Positions 1 through 44,867 of a stretch of 64,000 nucleotides of DNA are shown here, one piece after another. This DNA is from Pelecanus crispus (Eukaryota > Chordata > Aves > Pelecaniformes > Pelecanidae), in contig NC_134649.1 of NCBI RefSeq assembly GCF_030463565.1, positions 4,227,501-4,291,500 of the forward strand, given 5' to 3'. Positions within the stretch are counted from its first letter, which is position 1. Every line of letters begins with the position of its first letter. A program made the translations under genes and the position numbers. Below the pieces are notes generated by a model. The model did no database searches, had not been told where the DNA came from, and saw nothing but the letters and a program-made list of their open reading frames with translations.

Positions 1-429
1 AATTATGTTGCCTCTTGTGAGCCCTGTGCACGTTTCCGCCTGGGGACTACTGCTGGGTCACTGAATCAAGGGGAACAGACACAACGCTGTTCTAGGAAGA
101 GCCCCCTGTAACTACAGCAATACAGGGCCATTTTGTTATAGAAGCATGAAACCATACCCCTTTGCAGTATTTACTTTTATTGACACAATGGGCCAAATTC
201 AGAGTGAAATAAAGAACAGTGACAGGAGGATTGAGTTGAGTGGAAGTTGCTTGCTGATGGAAGGGGTCTTAACGTGTGCATTTAGAGGGGTTGGAATTAT
301 CTTAAAGCACTAATCAGTGTAAATAAAAAAGTATTCAAGTTACTCCTCTGTTAAAACAAGTAAAGCCAATAGAAGTTTCCTGCTCCCCCACCCTCCTTTC
401 TGAGCAATATCAATATGTAGCATTTAGAA
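1..429. other. Downstream flank of ALDH1A3
   Basis: About 0.43 kb beyond the first candidate polyadenylation signal. It contains the alternative AATAAA at 176-181 and no gene that I can see. In human the next gene in this direction is LRRK1. Confidence 0.5.
176..181 (-). terminator. Alternative downstream polyadenylation signal AATAAA
   Basis: A second minus-strand AATAAA about 275 nt beyond the first. It could define a longer 3' UTR isoform or be unused. Confidence 0.25.
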
Positions 430-450
430 ACCATTTCACAAAGTTAAACA

Positions 451-456
451 TTTATT
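451..456 (-). terminator. Candidate polyadenylation signal AATAAA
   Basis: The plus strand reads tttatt, so the minus strand reads AATAAA. It is the first canonical hexamer I could find after the ALDH1A3 stop codon. Cleavage would be expected roughly 10-30 nt further, near 420-440. Confidence 0.45.
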
Positions 457-585
457 AGGAACAAGAACTATTACAAAAAGATACCCATAGTCTAAATATA
501 TACATGAGGTTTAAACATACCATTTTCATGTACCTTTAGCTATAAAAATACATTAGATTAACTGTCTCCTAATTTATAAATATAG

Positions 586-613
586 TTTTTTTTTTTTTAA
601 AAAAAAAAAAAAA
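586..613. repeat. T13-A15 self-complementary homopolymer block
   Basis: Thirteen T followed directly by fifteen A within the inferred 3' UTR. Any transcript of either strand could fold it into a perfect A-U hairpin. Confidence 0.8.
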
Positions 614-3104
614 GTAGTATTTCGTATGAAAGCCTTACTGTGCAATGAAAGAATATATACCCTCTAAGGGGTTATTTTAAAGTTAGTGTCTAGTGTTATA
701 TAACTTAGAAAATTCAGTGTGTAGAGTCAAACCCTGATTTATACAGTAAGAGATACATTGACTTTTTAAAAACTTGATAAGGGGAAAAAAAAAAAGAGGT
801 GACATATATATCATACATATAAAGCCAGAATACTAGAATTTTAAGAATTTCAGATTATTTCAGTTTCAACCACTGTTTATCAAAAATGAATACAGAGATA
901 CATTGAGATCACCAGCCTTTTACTGTTTGCCTTACTTCCCTACTGTCTGACTGCAGCCCTAGAAAACCATCAAGTAGGCAAAAGTAAAACGTTTGTCTGA
1001 GAAGATGTTTGCACTCTAAGTGTTTTACAAAAATAGAAACTTATTTACAATGTTCCCATTTGGCCTTTCATGGGGAAAGGAGGACATTTTCTTCACTGGA
1101 TGGGGCGATTTACCTGTCTCACATAGCCGTGGGAGGACAGGCACCTAGTTATACACAACCGCTGGAGGTATGTCATTTAAAAAGTTAAGCAGTGTTGAAG
1201 TGCAATTTCAACATTCACTAACTAATAAGGAAGTTTAGGCTCTGCACACTTCTTCCTTACTTACTGCCACCCACCTTCCTTCCCCCTCCAAAAAAAGGTC
1301 CATTCGTGGAACAGAACTTGTTACTGGCTGGGCATATCTCTGAGCAAAGGAAAGTACCGGTTAAATCCTTGCTTGCGTCAGAGAATAGACATTAGGCCTG
1401 CATTTCTGCTTTGAGCCCTGACATCCAGAAATCTCCAGGCAGCAATCTTTACCAGTGCTCCATGGAGATCAGTTGATACACTATAAGGAACCTCTATCGG
1501 TTTGCTCTCAGAGGCCAATCCCAGCGAGATCAGCTAAACTTCCTAACAAGCTGGCACCACTCACTCCTGCATGCTTACAGCTCCTGCAGACAATGGAACT
1601 TCCCATACAGTGGTTCTCCAGTACAGATTTGGGAGGAGGAGGAGGGAAAGTAGTGAACCCAGGAACTGAAGACAGCATGTGGCTTGTGATTAATCTCGTA
1701 GTAATGTCTGGGCATGCAAAGAAGTTACTGCAGGAGATACTAAAGCATGAACTTGGTGTGACAGCTACTCCGTGGATGCTATTCACATACGTGCATGCTT
1801 CAACTGTAAGCAAGAGACAATTCAAGGCAATTCATTCCTCAGTGAAGGATCAGCTCTGCTCTGTGCTTGCCACAAGATGACAGCACTCGTGAGGAAAACT
1901 ACTGCAAAGCTGCTGACACATTTAAGTCCAGCCGTAGCTTATTCCATGGTAACTGGTTTGTGCACCCACATCTTTAGCACTCAGTGTGTGCTTAGGAGCA
2001 CCTGCCTTTTCATACTGTACTTCCAGAAATTTATCTTAAGGTACATTCATATGGGATAAAGAAGCAGTGACAAGAGCTTATAAGTTTTACTCTCATAATA
2101 ACAACTCTGGCTCAAAAAATGAAGAGATGTTCACGCAGCCTGAAAGTTACAGAGAACGAGAGAGCAGGACAGCTTCTTGCAGCTCTTCTGCTCCCTCCCC
2201 CAGAACAGAAGGACTGGCGTGGGATGCTTTCTGTGGGTTATCTACCATGCTACGTGCTTAGCATTCAGCTCTGTGTCATCACGGTAAGTACAGTGCAAAA
2301 TCCTCTTGCGAAAAGTGCTATAGTGAAGGTTTGAGATACAATTGTGACTCATTCGGAGCCCAGAGGGTAAGCAAGTCAGTAACTTGCATTTGCAGCATGT
2401 GTAATGTGTACACACCAAAACATCAGGTTCAAAGGACACTTTAAAGTCTAGCTCTGTTGGGTGAAATACTGGCCCCAAAGGAGTCCTCTAGGAAACTCCC
2501 ATAAATCTCGTTCAGGGCTAGAATATCACCAATATGGAGAATGCATGTATCTTTAGAGAGACCAAGATAGCTCTTTCAAAGAGAATTTCTTTACAGATCC
2601 TTCCATGAAAGCTTGCACTCCCAACCCAAACTCCAGCTGCCATCTTCAGACAAACTCCACCAACTTCAGTCAAGTTGTGTTAGCCCTACCACTCCAGTCC
2701 ATTTATGCCAAGTGAAACCCATATGCCTCTGAAGGTCTTTAACAGTCCATGCTAATGGTACCAGAAGTCTTTCTAACATGCCATTGATGTCCACGTCCTT
2801 CAGGGGTACAGTTTGAAAGCAGATGTCCTGCAAACACTGTGACTGACCACCATTTTAGTCACAGGTAGCAGACAGATGTACAGCCAGGGACTTGTACAGT
2901 ACAAGTGTGTGCTATGCTGCCAGCAGGGTCAGTTAAATCAGTTTTCAAAGAGCCGGTTGACAAAATGGAGTCCAGTAGATTCAGTGTTTCTAGAGGAATA
3001 AAGTTAGGTGTTTCCATTTTCGTTCCTACCCCTCCCTCCCCCTTGCTCTGAACACGTCCCCCATGTGTCACATTCAGAGTGTCAGCATTTTAGGCCTTCT
3101 GTTT

Positions 3105-36822
<33,718 letters not shown>

Positions 36823-36915
36823 GGCCGCGCCGTCGAGCCCCCACCACCCTCTGCCGCTGTCAGCCGCCCGCGCCGCCTTAAGAGCGGCTCGCGCCGGGCG
36901 CCGCCGCCCGCCCCC

Positions 36916-36920
36916 ATTGG
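36916..36920 (-). promoter_or_regulatory. CCAAT box
   Basis: The plus strand reads attgg, giving CCAAT on the coding strand about 95 bp upstream of the ATG and about 35-40 bp upstream of the TATA-like CTTAAG. It is the only exact CCAAT in the core promoter block; NF-Y would be the expected binder. Confidence 0.55.
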
Positions 36921-36923
36921 CCG

Positions 36924-36980
36924 CCGCCCCGCCCCGCCCCGCCCCGCGCCCCGCCCCCGCCCGCGCCCCGCCCCGCCGCG
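36924..36980 (-). promoter_or_regulatory. GC-box array, Sp1-type, G-quadruplex-prone
   Basis: The plus strand is a run of ccccgcccc-type units; the coding strand is therefore GGGGCGGGGC-like with many G3-4 tracts separated by one or two bases. It matches clustered Sp1 sites and could fold into a G-quadruplex. It lies immediately upstream of the CCAAT box. Confidence 0.6.
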
Positions 36981-37089
36981 CGCCCGCGGCCCTCAGGTAA
37001 CGGGCGGCGCCGCCCCGCCGAGGCCCCGCGGGGGAGCGCGGGTCGGGGGCGGCAGCGGGCGGGCACCGGGAACCCCGCGCCGAGCCCCC

Positions 37090-38727
37090 ATGGAAACCCC
37101 TCGGGGCTCCCCGCAGGGCTCACCACATGGATCCTGTCAGAGCTGCCCGCAGAGCTCCCCACATGGATCCCCTCGGGGCTCCCCGCAGGGCTCCCCACAT
37201 GGATACCATCAGGGCTCCCCTCAGGGCTCACCACATGGATCCCCTCGGGGCTCCCCGCAGAGCTCACCACATGGATCCCCTTGGGGCTCCCTGCAGAGCT
37301 CACCACATGGATCCCCTCGGGGCTCCCCGCAGAGCTCACCACATGGATCCCATCAGGGCTCCCCTCAAGGCTCTCCACATGGATCCTGTCAGAGCTGCCC
37401 ACAGAGCTCCCCACATGGATCCCCTTGGGGCTCTCCACAGGGCTCCCCACATGGATCCCCTTGGGGCTCTCCACAGGGCTCCCCACATGGATCCCATCAG
37501 GGCTCTCCACAGGGCTCCCCACATGGATCCCCTTGGGGCTCTCCACAGGGCTCCCCACATGGATCCCGTCAGGGCTCCCCACAGAGATCCCCACAGGGCT
37601 CCCCACAGAGCTCTCCACAGGGTTCCCCTTGGGGCTCTCCACAGGGCTGCCCACATGGATCCTGTCAGGGCTCCCCTCAGGGCTCCCCACAGAGCTCCCT
37701 GCAGAGCTCCCCACATGGATCCCATCAGGGGTCCCCACATGGATCCCATCAGGACTCCCCACATGGATCCCCTCGGGGCTCCCTGCAGGGCTCCTCACAG
37801 AGCTCTCCACATGGATCCCATCAGGGCTCCCCACATGGATCCCCTCGGGGCTCCCCGCAGGGCTCCTCACAGAGCTCTCCACATGGATCCCATCAGGGCT
37901 CCCCTTGGGGCTCCACGCAGTGCTCCCTGCAGAGCTCTCCACAGGGATCCCCACAGGGCCCCCCACAGGGCTCCCCACATGGATCCCCTTGGGACTCCCC
38001 TTGGGGCTCCCCATGGGGCTCACCGCGGGGCCGTGGCAGGGGGAGGCCCACGGGGCCGTGGACCCCTCTGCTCGGAAGTGGCCGTGGATCAGGGCCTCTC
38101 CCCAGGCAAGGGCGGCGAAGGAGGGGGCCTCGGCATGGCCAGCCAGACTCTGGGGAACAGGGCAGCCATCCTGGCTTCTCCCAAAGGGGGGCACCAGGGT
38201 GGGTGTGGGAGGACATGCCCTCTGCTGCCTTCTGCCTCTGGGTCCCACCAAAACCTATCCAGAAGTCAGTCATAAGAGGACGCTTACATGGGTCTCCACG
38301 GGAATACCCCCACGCTCCCCAGGCATGGTGTCGGGAAGTGGACCGACTGGACCCTCACGTGCTGTGTTACACCTGGTACCTCCAGCTACGAGGACCTTTC
38401 TCTGCTGTTCCTGGTACCCTGACTTCCTTACCCCAGCCTGCTACGCCCCATCCTTCGCTCAGTGCCTCTGCAGAGCTTTCCAGGGCTGATCAAGATGAGA
38501 AGGAAGAAGCTTTACATCAAATGTCTGATGTCTGGCTGACAGCAGCTCCTCCACATCTTGGGTCCATACGTGAGTCTGGGACAGAGTTTGACCACCCCAG
38601 TTTGACTATCCCAGTCAAAGGACTTCAGCCTACCGGGACAGGACCAGGCCCTTCAGCTGAAACCTCCTACAGCGATAGCCAACACACTCGTGTCCCACAC
38701 AGTCAACCTCCGGCACAGTGTTCATAG
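37090..38727 (+). other. Long open frame through the minisatellite; coding status doubtful
   Basis: From ATG 37090 (or from 36691 further upstream) to the stop at 38725-38727 the plus strand is open. It reads Ser/Pro/Gly tetrapeptides ([13 protein letters not shown]), then about 230 codons of non-repeat sequence. I do not recognise the protein. Two other plus frames and at least two minus frames are also open across the array, which is expected for a stop-free 12-bp repeat. The upstream extension runs antisense to ALDH1A3 exon 1. It is best treated as a by-product of the repeat, or at most part of a divergent transcript. Confidence 0.15.
37093..38028. repeat. Minisatellite: 78 x 12 bp in a 36-bp higher-order repeat
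   Basis: Twelve-base monomers of three kinds alternate: A (GGCTCCCCGCAG), B (GGCTCCCCACAT) and C (GGATCCCCTCGG), making a 36-bp unit that usually contains one GGATCC. Monomers begin exactly on a 12-bp grid at every place I checked (37093, 37261, 37501, 37741, 37981), so the array is 936 bp with no out-of-phase net indel. Local departures from A-B-C order occur near 37570-37640. Because 12 and 36 are multiples of three and the units lack stops, several frames stay open. It starts about 0.27 kb upstream of the ALDH1A3 ATG. Confidence 0.95.
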
Positions 38728-41700
38728 TAGCGTACTCTGAACGTTGAGAAAGATGCTGTCTTTCAAGAAGTCCTAAAGGATATGGAACATGTCTAAAGTG
38801 ACAGATCTAGGCTCTGCGCCTGAACAAGTTCATTATGTATTGCTTAACTTCATTCTGCATAAAATATGTGTAAGTCTTTGTAGGCTGGGGGCCAGGACAC
38901 TAGGAGCACCCTTACACCCACACACACATGGAAGATAATACAACATATTTTCCATATAACAAGTGGCAAGATGCCAGGAGTTATCTTACAAAATGTTTCA
39001 CAGAATCTGTAATCCCCGGCAATAGTCAGAACTTTGCTATTAGAATGCTTAAAAATACTCAGCGCTTCCAAAGGCGGATAGCTTGTGATATCATAGTGGC
39101 ATAAGAGTGCTGATTCAGAAGGGAAGGTACCACCAATGAATCAAACCCCGCTTCCTGCAGCTTGCAGGATATTCTTGGAGGTCCTCTGCCCAGGTGAAAA
39201 CCTGTTTCATGGTGCTTAGTTCGTGAGAGCTGCCAATAACACAAAGGAAGATTTTTTCCCCCACACAACCTACGTATCTTTACAAGACAAATCACTGAAC
39301 TGATTTCTATTGAACTGTCAATACTGAAGGGCTTATGCCGCCTGGCAGTTGCAAGATGAAATTTTCTCTTCGGATGGGAAGTTGCTTCAGTTATAAATAA
39401 TTTGTGGGACTATCCTTGTATGCAACAGCAGAGTCAAATGAGCATTCTCAGAAAATAAAGGGATACATTACAACAGCAGAAACGTTTATTTCTAAGCTGT
39501 CCATTTTTCACTGTCCGGTTGCTATTTCCCACAAAAGCTACAAAAGCATCAAAGCTGGAAGAATCCCTTAACCAAATCCCCACATAATCCTGGTCCCAAT
39601 GAAGAGGAGTTTGGATCAAAGCTATCCTTAGATGTCATCAACAAAACTATGAGGTGACGGATAGGATGAGCAAGTTGAAGTCTGAGATGGAAGACATTTC
39701 TGTCTATCCTCCCTGGAAAAGACATGCCCACTGATCCATTATAGGGCCAGTGGTGTGGTCTGGCAACAGAACTTTTTTGGGCCTCTGATAATTTGCCATT
39801 TCTGGTTTTACCATAATGTATCATGACACTGCAGGCAATAATTTGATAGTTCGAATATCAGGGAGCAAGGAGGAAAGTGTTACAGAGGTGACACAATATC
39901 GATAGAATTTATCCATTTCTGTCTGTATTTTGCCCACAGAAATGCTCAGCTGAAGTGGGAAGTACTCTTGTAACCAGAGGACAAAATATCTGGACAAGGA
40001 GAATGATGAATAAGAAGTTCCAGGACAAGCAGTGTCTAAAGAGTCATTCCAGTGGGTTGTCTTGTGTGGAATGACCTTGTCTCTTACCTCTCATGAGAAG
40101 ATTTTTTACAAGACATTCGCGGGAAAATTATTTTAGGTATTATTACTTCTTCGAGTTAACGTTGGTGCAGTATGAGATACATCCAAGGCAAAAGTTCCAC
40201 ATGCAGGGTTTGGGGATGTGTAAGACTTTTAAAAGGCTGTACGACGTGAATGAATTGTGAGTCAGTGACATATGAATGAGCTGAAATAATAAACTTTAAC
40301 CAATATACATAGCTGTATGCAATATTTCCCCTAGTGACATCACAAGAAGAGTAATAAAACGTTCCACCGTCAAAGAGTTTTGTGGATGCTGACTGGTCCC
40401 TTGTTGGGCAAACTCAGTCCTACCATAAACAGGAACAACTCCACCAGCCTCAGGAGATGTGTCCTCTCTTGTGGGTGCTTAGATCCACAGAGGTGGAAAC
40501 ACCCGCTCCTCCAGACTGCTGAATGGTGAGCTCAGCGGGAGATGCCCTAAAAGCAACAGCAGAGCCCGATCAGAACAAATGAGAAGTGCTTTATATTCAT
40601 TCCCATGCTCCAGGAGAGCCACGCCACCAGTCAGATAGAAGCACTGAAAAAATGGGCTTTACCTAAGTTTGTAACAGTTGATAAATGTGTCAGAAACAGG
40701 CACAAGAGGAAAAGCGTCTGTTAATGAAAGGTCACATTACTATTGAGTCACCCTGCTATGTTCTCCTGTTGCAGCACTGTTCGCAGAGATGTCTGCAATG
40801 TGTATCCTTAACCTGCTGCACCGGCTGCGATAGCTGTGAATTCCCTGGTTCTGGGCTTCTCTGCAGAGCCGCATCTCACAGAAGGTTTCTAGACTGTGAG
40901 TACACCAGCTCTTCTCTGCTAGCCAGCACAAAGATTGCCTTTCCTCTGTTGGGTCAGACATATACACTCTTAAATCTGCCACCATGAATTAGACCTGACC
41001 ACACTTTTCTGTGCCTGTCTGTCTGTGCCAAGCGCAGTCACGGGACATGTTCATGCTATGATGTAGCTGTCTCCCTGTTTGCTATGGATGCCAAGGCTCT
41101 CTGCAGGAATTCATTTCTCAGACTTCCCCACCTCATTTAACCATAACGAAGGGGCTGTTGCTGGTGGTAACTCCTCCTCCAAATACACTCTGTTCCTGTA
41201 TACATGTCTTATGTCTTGGCTCCACCCCGGGAGTGCAGGGGGGGTGTATCCAGAGGATCATGAAGACATCTCCACGTCACCTGAGAGCACGGTGGTTCTA
41301 GACAACTTTGGCACCCTGCCCCACGGATGAAGTCAGACTTGGGGTGGGGCAGATATTCACCTACGGGACCATGGTTTGCACCTAGCCCAGTCAGCAGTGG
41401 CATAGCCACTGAGAGCTGCTACACCAGTCGATCAGCTGATATTTCAATGATATTTTGCATCTAGACCTCAGCCTATGCTTCAAGCTGACCAGAGGTCCTG
41501 TAGCTGTGTAGAGTAGTTAACATGGCACAGAGCCAAAGCTCATTCTGCTTATTTTACATGTAGCCCGAAGCATGTACACACACAAACATAAAAACGTGTG
41601 TGAAACAATATACTCTAAAAGGCTACTGAGGCTGTATACTCCGGCATCCAACAGCTAGGAGTGATCAGAATTTGCCTGTTTGTGCGCACACTGATGAGCT

Positions 41701-44700
41701 GTAATTGAGTTATCCATGCCCTTTTCCTACGGGCATCCCCCTCACTCCTCATTGGCAATGCTTGCTGCTCCCGAGAGAGCAGCTCCCCTCATGATTTATT
41801 CTCCTCTTGTTTAATGTGCAGCGATGGGGCTTTTTAGTGCCTGTTATTCAAAATGTGCTTTGGGCACAAAATTATTCATTTCCGTATGGTTTTTCCATGG
41901 TGCTCATCACAGCAGTGTCTGGGTGTTTCACATGCAGCATTTCCTTTTCCAGTAATTTTGAGAGGATGCTGACCCGGTATTATCAGTGAGGGAAGAAGGC
42001 AGGCGGTGATGAATTAAAAAAAGGGTTTTCATGATTTTGGATTCCCAATGTGAGTCACCTACAGTACTTTAGATGACAGGCATTCGGAGCTCAGCTCCTA
42101 CAGAGCTCAGCTACGGCAGTAATTGCGCAACAAGGCGGGTCTGAAGATCTCCCACCTAAACACCCAGATAAGGCAGAACATGTGGCCGGCTGGGCATTGC
42201 TCCCCAGTGATTTTCATCTGGGAATTTTCTTATTTTTCTTTGCCAGATTTGTAAACTTACTATTCCTGAAACTTTGTTTTCTAGGGTTTGTGTTCATTTC
42301 TCTAAGCAAACTTAAAAATCATAAATTTCATCACTCTTGATCAAATTCACCACGGCATGGGGTAGCAGAAGGATGGATTGTTTTGAACTACGATATGTTT
42401 GGCACTTTACAGGCTCCCTGGTAGCGGTAGTGGACTGTTTAATTGATATGGGCTGGCCATTTGAAGGGAGCGAGGCATATGCTTTGCCAGCGGTTTTTGG
42501 TTTGCTTTGTTTTTCCAAATATTTGCTGGCAGGAAAATCCCAAGATCCATTCCAGACCCCAGAAACAAATAGGGTCTAGTGAGCTCCCTCAACCTGGTCC
42601 CCTCTTACTGGGCCAGCTTCGTTATTCCAGAGAATACGAAGATGGAGAAACAGTTGCTTATTATAACAAATACCCATTGGAAGAAGCTATTTAGTAACAA
42701 AGGTACCTATATGCTTACTTACCTGTCTAAACAATTATGTAGCTATCTAATAGTAATTACTGGTGCTTAAAAGTTTGGCTTGTACACAGGTTTTGCTGAG
42801 TTCATTGAAGCCAAACCTGATCAGCTGCCATATAAAACAAGTAGGAGAAATGGTGATAGCTGAACTGCTGCCTTCAGCCGTGAAAGACATTGCCAATGAC
42901 ACAAAATTAATGAAAAAGTCTTCCATTTTATACTGAGACAAGTTCTACTCAGTTTATCAAAGTATTCACATGCAATTTCAAAAGGATTGGAGTCCAGAGA
43001 GACGCCTTTTTTAAAAAAAAAAAAAAAAATCAGGCTGTCCTGAAGATCCTTTGGAAATCGTATGTATTACCTGGGTTTCTTTAAGTTAATCCAACCTTAC
43101 TTGGACTGTGCTGGATGGTATTAGTGGAGAAGGGTTGTAGGCATTGGATATGTCTTGGAGTTTGAAGCAGCCTTACCCCATGAACTCGCCACTCTCCCAG
43201 TATTTGTACCACCCTTCTCGTGCCCTATACATTAAAGCTTCCATTTTAACTCATCTGAGGCTGAAGAAGAGTTTCTTTTCCTATTTCTTTCCACCTCCAC
43301 AAAATCTGTCAGCGAAGGTGAAGAGAAGCGGTGCGAGATACTGTGAGATGCTATTTGTGTAAGCGTTTGTAAGCCTAAACACGACCTCATGATGCAAACC
43401 AGGACTTTGGTGGCTCAAGACAAAAGACAGCCTTTTTATACTTTGCACTGTAATTACTTCATGAAGCAAAATCCTCAATCAAATTAATTTTTTCCATGCA
43501 TATCATAGGTATTAAACTGTGACTGTGCACAAGGACCGGCCTTTCCTTTAGTCTGCATGGCTCCCAAAGGAAATTGGAAAAGTTAGTGGCAAGGAAATAA
43601 CAAACAGCTGAACATTTTGAAGCCTTTTATATTAAACCACCTTCTATTTCCTCTTGCCTTCACTTCTCCCTTGCCAGGCCTAGTGCACAGAAGCAAGTTC
43701 ACGATAACCTACTAAGATAGCGTCTGCGCTGTGAGGAAGTTCAAGGACCCGTTTCATTACAAACCATTCAGTGTGTCTGGCACCAAGGAGCTGATGGGAA
43801 CCACTCCCTGCATTGCAGACCTGAGGATTATTTGCCTCCAAACAGCTCTTGTTTGCAGGACTGGCAAATGAAAAAACAAATATGTTTGTTTTCTCCACAG
43901 ATCAGGTTGCTTTCTACTTGCTCTTGATAAGAGGCATTTGGGGCCAGCACCCAGGTTTTGGAAGTGGTGGTCGCCTAGTCAGGAATTGAGGAGCCTAAAA
44001 TGTGCTTTCTTCTTCCGCTCCTTCCTCCCTGTCTCTTTGCTCTCACTCATCGTCACATCTGTTCTGGGCCCAATGCCCAACAATTCTGCATTAATGCCTC
44101 AGTACACACAGGCTCGCACAGCTGAACAGTTCGCAATGCAACGTACCCAGTGCCGTAATGTCTTCCTGAATCAAGCTCCTGCAAACAGTTTTTGTTTACG
44201 GGAAGAATCACTTGGCTTCATAATGCTACTTGTCAGCGGTGCCCAGCTGACTCTAGCCACTTCAGGTCTTCCCAGAGAAATGGTTTTGCAGGGCGCAGTC
44301 ACGACTCTAGAAAATATAGAACAGAGCAGGTAAACAAACGCCCTTAAAGAAGATACCGTCTCAGGCCTTGATCCCGTAAACTCGCACGGGCTTAATGTTA
44401 AGCACATGAGCAGTCCCAGATGACTTCAGCAGAGCTACTCACATGCTCACAGCGCATAGCATTTGCCAGATCAGAGCCTTTATGTCTAATTGCAAAATAA
44501 AAGGCAAGTCTCCCAGTTCTATCAACTGTAATGAATTGTTATTAACAGCACATTTTAAAATAGCCGTGGGGCAGATCCCAGGCAGGCCCACTGGGGATAA
44601 AGTGATGTGGACTTGTTGCAACAGAACCTGGAAATACTTTTTCTTGGACAAAGCGCCGTGCCAGTCATGTGAAACGCTAACACTGCGGTGAGGTTGTTTT

Positions 44701-44867
44701 TATAGGCTTTGACCTGCGCAAGGCTTTTTTTTGCGGTTAGTCCTTGCACAGTCCCTCTCTTTTGCACCTTTTGGCTTGAATTCTGCTCTTCGAACCAGGA
44801 CTCAGAAAACTGCTGTCCTCCCAACCTTGGGGGTACTTTCTATACAGTTCTGTTGATTTCACAGCCT
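38029..44867. other. Upstream intergenic region, proximal part
   Basis: The 700 bp next to the minisatellite remain G+C-rich; beyond that the composition is ordinary. Short ORFs (for example 40685-40987 and 39549-39824) lack recognisable content. An A17 run lies at 43013-43029. The stretch 41690-41990 looks like a possible conserved regulatory block. No protein-coding gene recognised. Confidence 0.6.
41690..41990. promoter_or_regulatory. Candidate enhancer-like block
   Basis: A dense mix of homeodomain-type and other core motifs (GTAATTGAG at 41700, a CTCATTGGC element, TGATTTATT, AAATTATTCATTT) with little simple repeat. It resembles conserved non-coding DNA, but conservation cannot be tested here. 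Confidence 0.2.

Larger units (their letters stand above)
430..3104 (-). other. ALDH1A3: ALDH1A3 3' untranslated region (extent inferred)
   Basis: Follows the stop codon without a recognisable splice site. The first clear AATAAA on the minus strand after the stop is at 456-451, implying about 2.65 kb of UTR; a second AATAAA at 181-176 could give a longer form. The distal 600 nt are A/T-rich, with ATTTA-type elements and a T13/A15 block at 586-613, features often linked to message stability. ORFs seen here on either strand have no recognisable content. The exact 3' end is inference. Confidence 0.5.

Noticed and set aside
37093..38028. CRISPR-like regular repetition
   Set aside because: There are no unique spacers; the whole unit repeats, and the genome is vertebrate. 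It is a minisatellite.
36878..38251. 457-codon minus-strand open frame, and the 382- and 402-codon plus-strand frames over the minisatellite
   Set aside because: All arise because the 12-bp monomer has no stop codon in several frames. Mutually overlapping frames on both strands cannot all be coding, and none shows a recognisable domain.
39549..39824. 91-codon minus-strand frame in the intergenic region
   Set aside because: No recognised domain, no splice or promoter context; a decayed repeat is possible but I could not identify one.
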